Source: Chlorobiota bacterium
GTDB lineage: Bacteria > Bacteroidota > Ignavibacteria > Kapaibacteriales > NICIL-2
Reading direction: 5' to 3'
Assembly: GCA_003695605.1 (NCBI GenBank)
Contig: RFIK01000195.1
Location: 1-11,586 of the forward strand
DNA: 11,586 nt
The position numbers and the translations under genes were made by a program. The notes below the pieces were generated by a model. The model saw only the letters and a program-made list of their open reading frames with translations. It was not told the DNA's origin and ran no database searches. Positions 1 through 6,569 of the stretch are shown here, one piece after another. The first letter of the stretch is position 1. Each line of letters starts with the position of its first letter.

Positions 1-761
1 AGGATTTGCCTGTGTACTACAGCGTCGTAGTAGCGAGAATGCTCCTGGAGCGTTCGCTTGGGGATGTTGCACTTGCCCTTGCAGATGCTCTTACATCGCA
101 CCGTGACTGGGGAAGAAACGATGCGCTCACATTGTGCGATGCATTAGCACAGTACGGATACGCCGACCGTGCGCATCAGCTTCTGGAACAGCGGGATAGT
201 ACAGCTGGCGATTGGTGGATTCCAAGCGTCCAATTCTACCTTGCGCGAACCTATGGGACGCTTCCACACGAACGCAGGCTGCAATTGCTCTCGGAGGCAT
301 TCGCGCGGGATAGCACTGATCCACCGACGCTCTTCTATGCAGCATTTTACGCAGATTCGCTCGGTAATCGCGATCGTGCAATCGTTCTCTACGAGCGCTT
401 GCTATTCTACGATCCATCGAATGCTGCTGCGGCTAATAATCTTGCATACATCCTCGCCGAGCGTGGTGAGCGTTTGGCGATAGCACTCGAGCTTGCCACA
501 CGTGCACTCGACGCCGACAGCACTAATCCCTCGTACTTGGATACCTATGGCTGGGTACTCCACAAGCTTGGTCGCTACGCAGAAGCGGGAAAGTATATCG
601 AACGTGCCATCGCCTTGAGTGAACGCCCCTCGGCTACACTTTTTGAGCACCTGGGCGATAATTACAGCAGACTCGGCGTAGCTGACAAAGCGCACTTCTG
701 GTGGCAGCGCGCACTAGAAGCAGATCCATCGCGGACGTACTTGCGCGCACGGCTGCGCTGA
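1..761 (+). CDS. TPR-repeat protein, 5' end outside the window
   Basis: This is the C-terminal part (at least 252 codons) of a tetratricopeptide-repeat protein. The frame is open to the window edge and the TTG at 6-8 is an internal Leu codon, so the real start lies upstream. Numbering from that TTG, four repeats with 34-residue spacing fall at about 106-139, 140-173, 174-207 and 208-241. They show TPR signatures such as NNLAYILAERGE, YGWVLHKLGRYAEA and HLGDNYSRLGVADKA. The more N-terminal part is also helical but degenerate. TPR arrays are protein-interaction scaffolds. The pattern resembles the repeat-rich C-termini of exported or lipoprotein TPR proteins, but the N-terminus that would show a signal peptide is missing. 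It ends with TGA 72 bases before motA, so it may share a transcript with the motility genes, but nothing links it to the motor functionally. No specific function can be given. Confidence 0.85.
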   Translation, partial: DLPVYYSVVVARMLLERSLGDVALALADALTSHRDWGRNDALTLCDALAQYGYADRAHQLLEQRDSTAGDWWIPSVQFYLARTYGTLPHERRLQLLSEAFARDSTDPPTLFYAAFYADSLGNRDRAIVLYERLLFYDPSNAAAANNLAYILAERGERLAIALELATRALDADSTNPSYLDTYGWVLHKLGRYAEAGKYIERAIALSERPSATLFEHLGDNYSRLGVADKAHFWWQRALEADPSRTYLRARLR

Positions 762-833
762 AAGCAGCACTACAGTTAGATGGCATGGTGCTTCTGCTCG
801 AATGTAGCGCGTCAACACTGCTGTAACTCGTCC

Positions 834-1687
834 ATGTTCGTTATCATTGGTTTCGTTGTTGTCATCGCCGGTGTCCTGCTTGGGTACACGTTGCATGAAG
901 GGCAGATCCTCTTGCTGTGGCAACCAACGGAATTTCTCATTATCGGTGGAGCAGCGCTCGGCGGGATGCTGATAGCAAATCCACTGCCAACGACGATAGG
1001 GATCATCAAGGGCATTCTCGGTTCCTTCAAGGGCGCCAGTACAACAAAGGAAGCCTATCTGGATCTGCTCAAGCTTCTTTACGAACTGTTTCAACTGGCA
1101 AAGCGCGATGGACTGATTGCCTTAGAGCCACACGTGGAGAACCCAGACTCTTCGCCTATCTTCACGAAGTATCCGAGTTTTTTAGCCAATCGCCATGCAG
1201 TGGACTTCCTCTGCGATACGATGAAAGTTGTCCTCAACGGTGGTATTCCTGCCCACGACCTCGAAGAGCCATGGACATAGATTTGGAAGCAGCTCAGCAC
1301 GAGATGCTCAAACCACCGACTGCGCTGGCGACTGTTGCTGATTCATTTCCAGGTTTGGGAATCGTGGCAGCAGTGCTAGGTGTGGTCATTACGATGGGAA
1401 AGATTGACCAACCACCAGAGGTAATCGGGCATAGCGTCGCAGCAGCACTCGTGGGGACGTTTCTGGGCGTGCTTCTCTCGTATGGGTTTGTAGGTCCACT
1501 GGCGCGCAATCTCGAAAATGCTGCACGTGCGGAGCATCACTTCCTGGTGTGTATCAAAGCAGCAGTGCTTGCGTTTGCGCGTGGTGTGCCGTCGGTCGTT
1601 GCAATTGAATACGGGCGCCGCGCCATCGAACCGCACGAGCGACCTTCGTTCCAAGAAACGGAAGAAGCTGTCAAGTCTGTCCGCTAA
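834..1687 (+). pseudogene. motA: MotA flagellar stator proton-channel subunit, interrupted by a one-base frameshift
   Basis: MotA is an inner-membrane protein that, with MotB, forms the stator coupling ion flow to flagellar rotation. The first half (ATG 834 to TAG 1278-1280) has the N-terminal membrane helix (MFVIIGFVVVIAGVLLG), the QPTEFLIIGGAALGG segment, and the cytoplasmic loop with basic residues K90/R91 and E98 that contact FliG in known MotAs. The second half is in another frame from about 1268 and has DSFPGLGIVAAVLGVV, the GTFLGVLLSYGF helix and the ERPSFQETEE tail; prolines equivalent to E. coli P173 and P222 are present. Restoring one base gives about 284 residues, normal for MotA (295 in E. 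coli). ATG 834 is preferred because the protein then starts directly at the first helix; codons before it (from 780) add an implausible Cys-rich stretch. There is no clear Shine-Dalgarno. motB follows after 18 bases. The break may be a real mutation or a sequence error. Confidence 0.88.
1262..1280 (+). other. Frameshift point in motA with a possible internal restart ATG
   Basis: The upstream frame reads ...HDLEE then PWT and TAG (1278-1280). The downstream frame reads AMDIDLEAAQHE onwards. Inserting one G after GAG (1266-1268) gives HDLEEAMDIDLEAAQHE, matching the acidic stretch at this position in MotA proteins, so a single-base loss is the simplest explanation. No long homopolymer and no X XXY YYZ slippery heptamer is visible here, so programmed frameshifting looks unlikely. 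An ATG at 1271 lies in the downstream frame and overlaps the upstream stop, with a purine-rich GAAGAG just before it. A coupled restart producing a two-piece MotA is therefore conceivable but not supported by anything else. Confidence 0.8.
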
Positions 1688-1705
1688 CCGACGGTCAGTG
1701 CAGCC

Positions 1706-2614
1706 ATGGAATCGAATGTACAACCAACCGTCATCAAGAAGAAAAAACGCAGTGACCACCACGGCCACCATGGCGGCGCGTGGAAAGTGGCATACGCAGA
1801 CTTCGTGACAGCGATGATGGCGTTTTTCCTGGTGATGTGGATTCTCGGCCTCAGCCCGGACAATCGCCAGCGGATCGCAAGTTTCTTCCGCGACCCAGGG
1901 ATGTTCAGTTTCTTAACAGGCAAGAAAATTCCCATTGATCAACACTTGATTGCGGGCAGCTACGGCAACAAAGGAAACGACCCCGGCACGCAGGATAGCT
2001 ACATCGAATCGCAGAAGCGATGGGAACGAGCGCTTCTGGATACACTCACCGAACGGCTGCGTGAACGCGCCCAGGCTGATAGCATCGCAGCAGCACAAAA
2101 ACTCGCACAAGCAGCCGAACAACTCAAAGCAAAGCTCGCGGAACTTTCCACCCAACCTCGCTTTCGGGAGCTCTTGCAGAACGTTATGCTTGAACTTGGT
2201 CCGGAGGGTCTTCGGATCGAATTGCTCGAAACAAAGGAAAGCGTCTTCTTCGAAGTCGGCAGTGCGAGACTTCGCCCAGCAGCAATCAAGCTTTTACAAG
2301 AAATCACTCCAATCCTTCGCCAGTTGCCTAACCCAGTTGTACTTGAAGGGCACACCGATAGCCGCCCCTACACGAATGGGAAACACTACTCAAATTGGGA
2401 GCTCTCAGCCGACCGTGCCAACAGTGCTCGCAAAGTGCTGGAGACAAGCGGCCTTCAGCCCGGTCGCATCTCGGGTGTCTATGGCTTTGCAGATCGTCGG
2501 CTACGGAACAAGCTTAACCCGTTCGATCCTTCGAATCGGCGGGTAAGCATCCTCGTAGCGAACTTTCGGACGGAAGATTTTCTGCGGACATATGACCAGA
2601 CAACCCCGCAATAG
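1706..2614 (+). CDS. motB: MotB flagellar stator subunit with peptidoglycan-binding domain
   Basis: This 302-residue protein is a complete MotB. It is an inner-membrane protein that anchors the MotA/MotB stator to peptidoglycan and carries the ion-binding aspartate. Residues 11-25 form the Lys/His-rich cytoplasmic leader, ending HHGGAWK. The single transmembrane helix follows at about 29-50 and holds D32 in YADFVTAMMAF, the position of the proton-binding Asp of E. coli MotB. The plug/linker follows, with a likely coiled coil at about 105-150. The OmpA-like domain spans about 165-285 and shows LEGHTDSRPY (213-222), NWELSADRANSARKVL (230-245) and NRRVSILV (277-284). A proton-type motor is inferred from this general likeness to MotB, not proven. 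It lies 18 bases after motA and 2 bases before the next gene, so the three are very likely one operon. Unlike motA, its frame is intact. Confidence 0.97.
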   Translation: MESNVQPTVIKKKKRSDHHGHHGGAWKVAYADFVTAMMAFFLVMWILGLSPDNRQRIASFFRDPGMFSFLTGKKIPIDQHLIAGSYGNKGNDPGTQDSYIESQKRWERALLDTLTERLRERAQADSIAAAQKLAQAAEQLKAKLAELSTQPRFRELLQNVMLELGPEGLRIELLETKESVFFEVGSARLRPAAIKLLQEITPILRQLPNPVVLEGHTDSRPYTNGKHYSNWELSADRANSARKVLETSGLQPGRISGVYGFADRRLRNKLNPFDPSNRRVSILVANFRTEDFLRTYDQTTPQ

Positions 2615-2616
2615 CA

Positions 2617-3819
2617 ATGGATGCGCTCGACGTCCTTTTGATCAGTGAGCGGCAGGAGAGCGCTCTCTTTGAGCAGATTCTCCTCCATAGCGCGCGCAAT
2701 GTTACTGCCACGTGCATTGCAAGCGAGGAGGAACTGCAGGCGTACCTCGCTGTTACGCGACCGGGCTGCATCATTGTTGATTGGCAAACGGAGGCCGTTG
2801 CTCCGGAACTATTCCCCCGAAGCGTTGCACGGAGCCCACACCTACAGGGGACGTTCCTTCTCGCGCTGGTGTACAGTCCTGATCAGCTCCACAGCGCGTA
2901 TCGTGCGGGATACCACTTTGTACTGACCGTTGAATACACGCGCGCAACGTACTATGCTATCAGCGCGCTGGTGCAAATGGTGCAGGAGCGATGGACATTG
3001 CGTCAGCAGCTGCTGACGGTGGAAGAAGCACTCGCTGAAGCTCGGCAGGTTGAGTCGCAATGGATTAGCGTTCTGGAGCGGCTCATGTACCAGCGAATTC
3101 CAGAATCGCCGATGGTTGCGCGGTTTGCACGCCAGAGTGCACTCTGGATCGCCGAACGACTCCGAACTATTTCGCCGAGCTACGATGTTGACTATACGCA
3201 GTTAGAGCTGGCAGCAAGACTATATGCAATCGGCCGTTTGCAGCTGGGAGATGCAGATCTTCGGCTTCCTGTTGCGCGCGATGGGGTACCGACGACATAC
3301 GGCTGCTCACGGGTACCTGAATCAGCAGCAGAAGCACTGGAGGCACTGACGGAATACCCGCAAACACGGAGGATCCTGATGACAATGTACGAAAACAGCG
3401 ACGGCACTGGATTCCCGCATCGTCTGCAGGGTTGGCAAATTCCAGTCGGCGCACGTATTCTCCGTGTGGTCGTCGAGTATGCGGAGTTGCTTTGGCGGTA
3501 TGGATATGAGCCACCTCAAGCATTGAGCGTTCTCCAACAGCTTTCCCATCGGATCTATGACCAACGCATCGTGCTGTTGCTCGATGAATATCTTGCCACG
3601 GCTAATCTATCGAAGACCAACACCCTGCTTCTTCCACTGCGTGTCGAACATTTAGTGCCGGGGATGGTTGTTGGCCGAGACATTGTAACAGCAGCAGGGC
3701 ATAAGCTTGTTGCGCAAGGCACTGTGTTAGAAGCCTCGCACATCGAACGCATTCGTAACCATCACAGTCTGGATCCGGTGTTGGGTGCAGTGTATGTATT
3801 GCGAACGTGGGAATCGTAA
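2617..3819 (+). CDS. REC-like/HD-GYP-like regulator, catalytically degenerate
   Basis: This is a 400-residue cytoplasmic protein with a probable three-part layout. Residues 4-120 resemble a response-regulator receiver: the phosphoacceptor Asp may be D55 (CIIVDWQ), but the acidic pair is replaced (LLISERQ) and the conserved Lys region reads FVLTVEY. Residues about 120-150 are helical and probably coiled. Residues 160-300 align with HD-GYP c-di-GMP phosphodiesterases in LAARLYAIGRL (199-209), DGTGFP (262-267), LQGWQIP (270-276) and VGARILRV. The metal-binding HD is YA (203-204), the usual HHE before DG is MYE, GYP is GFP, and the later VADxFD motif is VVVEYAE. Residues 340-390 (LVPGMVVGRDI...GTVLEASHIERIR) match the C-terminal module often found in HD-GYP proteins. 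Hydrolysis of c-di-GMP is therefore unlikely; a binding or scaffold role is inferred. It starts 2 bases after motB, with no clear Shine-Dalgarno, and is probably translationally coupled. Confidence 0.82.
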   Translation: MDALDVLLISERQESALFEQILLHSARNVTATCIASEEELQAYLAVTRPGCIIVDWQTEAVAPELFPRSVARSPHLQGTFLLALVYSPDQLHSAYRAGYHFVLTVEYTRATYYAISALVQMVQERWTLRQQLLTVEEALAEARQVESQWISVLERLMYQRIPESPMVARFARQSALWIAERLRTISPSYDVDYTQLELAARLYAIGRLQLGDADLRLPVARDGVPTTYGCSRVPESAAEALEALTEYPQTRRILMTMYENSDGTGFPHRLQGWQIPVGARILRVVVEYAELLWRYGYEPPQALSVLQQLSHRIYDQRIVLLLDEYLATANLSKTNTLLLPLRVEHLVPGMVVGRDIVTAAGHKLVAQGTVLEASHIERIRNHHSLDPVLGAVYVLRTWES

Positions 3820-3827
3820 TCGAGTGC

Positions 3828-6335
3828 TCAGATCAGTCCCAATTCTCCGAGCCGCATGTCAAGCTCAGCATCGCTTTCGATGAGCACTTGCCGTGCTTTG
3901 CTCCCATCAAATGGACCGAGGATGCCTGCTGCTTCGAGTTGATCAACAATTCGTGCTGCACGGGAGTAACCAATGCGGAGTCGCCGTTGGAGGAGTGACG
4001 TTGATCCTTGCTGTGCGTGAACGACAATCCGCGCGGCTTCAACAAAGAGAGGATCGAAGTCCGCATCCGTCTCGCTCCTTCGGCCAGTGCCTTGAGCGAC
4101 CGAGGGAAGCATGTACGGTGTTGAATAACCGCGCTGTTTGCCAATGAAGTCGGTGATCGCTTCGACTTCTTCGGTGGTGATGAAGGAATTCTGCAGTCGA
4201 ATTGGGCGTTGACCGCCTGGTGTGAAGAGCAGATCACCATTGCCGAGAAGCTGTTCTGCACCAACGGTATCGAGAATCGTGCGCGAATCAACTTTCGAAG
4301 CGACCTGATAGGCAATACGGGCAGGGAAGTTTGCTTTGATGAGCCCCGTGATGACATCTACCGATGGACGCTGCGTTGCTACGACTAAGTGAATGCCAAC
4401 GGCACGCGCAAGCTGCGCCAAGCGGATGATCGAATCTTCCACTTCGTTACGGGCAGTCATCATGAGGTCAGCCAACTCATCAATGATGACGACGATGTAC
4501 GGCATTGGCTCTAATGGCTGATCGGATGAGTTCTTGAGCGTACCTTCGGCAAGCTTGCGGTTGTAATCACTAATCTTACGCTGACCAACCTTGGCAAGAA
4601 GGTCGTAGCGTTGCTCCATTTCTGCCACGAGTGCTTTGAGGATGACGACAGCGTTGGTAGGGGATGTGACAACGACCTCGTCAATGTCTGGTGATGCAGC
4701 GAGGTAGTGATGCTTGAGTTTGGTGTAAAACGTCAGCTCGACTTTCTTCGGATCTATGATGACAAGCTTCAAGTGCCGCGGATGTAGCCTGTAGAGGAGA
4801 GACATGATGATGGTGTTGATCCCAACCGATTTCCCCGAACCAGTCGCACCGGCAATGAGCAAGTGAGGGAGTTCTGCCAGATCACAGCAATAGACGTCAC
4901 CGGTGATGGTTTTCCCAAGACCAAGTGGTAGCACTCCTCGGTAGTCGCGGAATGTCCGGGAAGCAACGATGCTTCGGAAGCGAACCAGGCTTGGTGTGTG
5001 ATTAGGAATTTCAACTCCAACGGTTCCTTTCCCTGGAATTGGTGCGATGATGCGAATGCCCTTTGCCTTTAGTGCGAGCGCGATATCGTCGGCGAGCGCT
5101 TCGATTTGGCTGATCTTGACACCAGCAGCGGGAACGAACTCGTACTGCGTGATCACCGGACCGGGGATGACGGTGACGTTCTCGATTTTGATTTTGAACG
5201 TTTCGAGCTTTTCCTGGAGCAAGCGTGCGTTCGTTTTGAGCTCCTCTTCGTCAATGTGCTGCTCTTCCTTGCCCGACAAGAGGAGATCCAGCGGTGGAGG
5301 TGTAAAGAGAATTGTCTCGTCAGAGTTGGTGCGTATGCGGTCTGCTGCTTGTGGTGACTGATCCTGCGTAGGGGACTGTTGCGCGGGGAGATTGCTTTGC
5401 GGTGATGGTTGAACAGTCAGTGTTAGTTTGCGAGCAGCAGATCCAGCTGGTGCAGGATCACCTGGCTGTTGTTGTTTCGTGGTGCGACCTGTGGGTGTCG
5501 GCAGGTCCTCTTCGGTGGGCGTGACAATGCGAGGCTCTGCCTGGGCTGTTCGGCGGAGGAAGGCAAAAAGTTCTCGGGAGCTATCAGAATCCTGTACGTT
5601 TATTTTCTGTGGCTTCGGTGCGGTAGTTTTTGATGCGAAGATGCGGTTCACCGTCACCGCCAGTGCTGAGGCAGCATGAACACCTGCAGCGCGAAGCCGA
5701 TTGACGAGTGCAACAAGACTGGTGCCGGTTACGAAGACACATGCAAAAAAGAGCATTGCCGAACTAAGCACGATCGCGCCCATGGTTCCTGCGATGGTCG
5801 CACTTATCGTAGCGAGGAATTCACCAACAAGGCCGCTCCATTCAATGGCAAGACCGTTCCACACCAGCCGCAGCGCACCAAACCACAGTGACCACGCACA
5901 AACGCAGAGAAGCAACAGCGCACTCTTCCGCCACGTTGCATCGTCAACGGTACCCATGCGGAACAGATCGCGTGCCCACCACATCGGTAAGGCAAGGAGC
6001 AGCACCGCAGCATAGCCAAATGTGTCATGCAGAAGAAAATCGGCAATTATTGCGCCGAGAAGTCCCAACCAGTTATGCGTTGTTTCGAGTTTTGCCCGGA
6101 CAGCATCATCGTTCCGGAGAAGTCGCAGAAGTTCGCTAAGTGAAACCTCCGTGTTTGATTGATCGGCTGGTGAGTACGACAGTAGCGCTATGCCCAACAG
6201 AATTGCCACAAGAGCAAGCAAGATCCCAATGATTGCTGCATTGCGTGAGCTTGGCTCCTCAGAGCTGCTCCGCCGTCGTCGCTTGCGTGTTGCGACAGCA
6301 CGTTCAATCGTGGTATCGTCTAAGGAAGCAGGCAT
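3828..6335 (-). CDS. ftsK: FtsK/SpoIIIE-family DNA translocase
   Basis: This is a complete 835-residue FtsK, the septal ATP-driven pump that moves chromosome ends at division and brings sister dif sites together for XerCD recombination. After a basic N-terminus (RKRRRRSSSEE), four membrane spans are seen at about 33-53, 88-120 (a long hydrophobic stretch, possibly one span plus a re-entrant part), 138-159 and 174-210. A Pro/Gln/Thr-rich linker follows at about 270-345. The alpha domain is about 362-445, with the typical VTVIPGPVITQYEF. The beta RecA-like motor follows, with Walker A GATGSGKS (496-503) and Walker B VVIIDE (D619, E620). The C-terminal gamma winged helix (about 760-835) includes RRLRIGYSRAARIVDQLEAAG and should read polar KOPS sequences. 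The start is the first ATG of the frame; it gives the expected N-terminus but has no obvious ribosome site. Its 3' end converges on the preceding plus-strand gene with 8 bases between. Confidence 0.96.
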   Translation of the reverse strand: MPASLDDTTIERAVATRKRRRRSSSEEPSSRNAAIIGILLALVAILLGIALLSYSPADQSNTEVSLSELLRLLRNDDAVRAKLETTHNWLGLLGAIIADFLLHDTFGYAAVLLLALPMWWARDLFRMGTVDDATWRKSALLLLCVCAWSLWFGALRLVWNGLAIEWSGLVGEFLATISATIAGTMGAIVLSSAMLFFACVFVTGTSLVALVNRLRAAGVHAASALAVTVNRIFASKTTAPKPQKINVQDSDSSRELFAFLRRTAQAEPRIVTPTEEDLPTPTGRTTKQQQPGDPAPAGSAARKLTLTVQPSPQSNLPAQQSPTQDQSPQAADRIRTNSDETILFTPPPLDLLLSGKEEQHIDEEELKTNARLLQEKLETFKIKIENVTVIPGPVITQYEFVPAAGVKISQIEALADDIALALKAKGIRIIAPIPGKGTVGVEIPNHTPSLVRFRSIVASRTFRDYRGVLPLGLGKTITGDVYCCDLAELPHLLIAGATGSGKSVGINTIIMSLLYRLHPRHLKLVIIDPKKVELTFYTKLKHHYLAASPDIDEVVVTSPTNAVVILKALVAEMEQRYDLLAKVGQRKISDYNRKLAEGTLKNSSDQPLEPMPYIVVIIDELADLMMTARNEVEDSIIRLAQLARAVGIHLVVATQRPSVDVITGLIKANFPARIAYQVASKVDSRTILDTVGAEQLLGNGDLLFTPGGQRPIRLQNSFITTEEVEAITDFIGKQRGYSTPYMLPSVAQGTGRRSETDADFDPLFVEAARIVVHAQQGSTSLLQRRLRIGYSRAARIVDQLEAAGILGPFDGSKARQVLIESDAELDMRLGELGLI

Positions 6336-6569
6336 AGCTCAAAACTGAGTGAAGGCTTTGCGTGTGATCTTGCAGTTCGGAGGTACAGCGTTGCTGTGCT
6401 GCTCAGCTACGCCGCTACGAAAATACTGCGTACAGCGCGTATATCGTCGTGTACTAATTGTGATACAAGCGACATTATGTAAAATATTTTGTGCGCTGCG
6501 CCGATGCTCTCCTCATTTACTAATACCGGTTTACTCACAGCACTACATCCCCGTGTTCGTGAATCGTTT
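6336..6569 (-). promoter_or_regulatory. Gap between kgd and ftsK, likely holding the ftsK promoter
   Basis: This 234-base stretch has no supported gene. It includes an AT-rich patch around 6473-6490 with the perfect palindrome AAAATATTTT (6481-6490), which stands out in an otherwise GC-richer region. On the minus strand a weak promoter-like pair can be read: TTTACA (complement of 6478-6483) and CACAAT (complement of 6457-6462), 15 bases apart. The spacing is short and the match poor, so this is only a candidate. I saw no hairpin followed by a T-run to end kgd transcription, so read-through from kgd into ftsK cannot be excluded. Confidence 0.25.

Noticed and set aside
780..833. Upstream ATG at 780 as the motA start
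   Set aside because: It would add an 18-residue Cys-rich leader before a sequence that otherwise begins exactly like MotA at the first membrane helix. ATG 834 is preferred.
917..1270. The part of the second motA frame before the frameshift point, as a long independent protein
   Set aside because: Its translation here is low-complexity, Arg/Ser-rich and unlike any MotA, while the other frame over the same bases is clearly MotA. Only the part after about 1268 is real coding sequence.
1266..1280. Programmed -1 frameshifting in motA
   Set aside because: No slippery heptamer or strong downstream hairpin was seen, and MotA is not known to be recoded. A lost base is simpler.
6481..6503. AAAATATTTT plus GCGCTGCGC as an intrinsic terminator of kgd
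   Set aside because: On the kgd strand the GC-rich repeat allows only about a 3-base stem and the T-tract is interrupted, so it does not meet the form of an intrinsic terminator.
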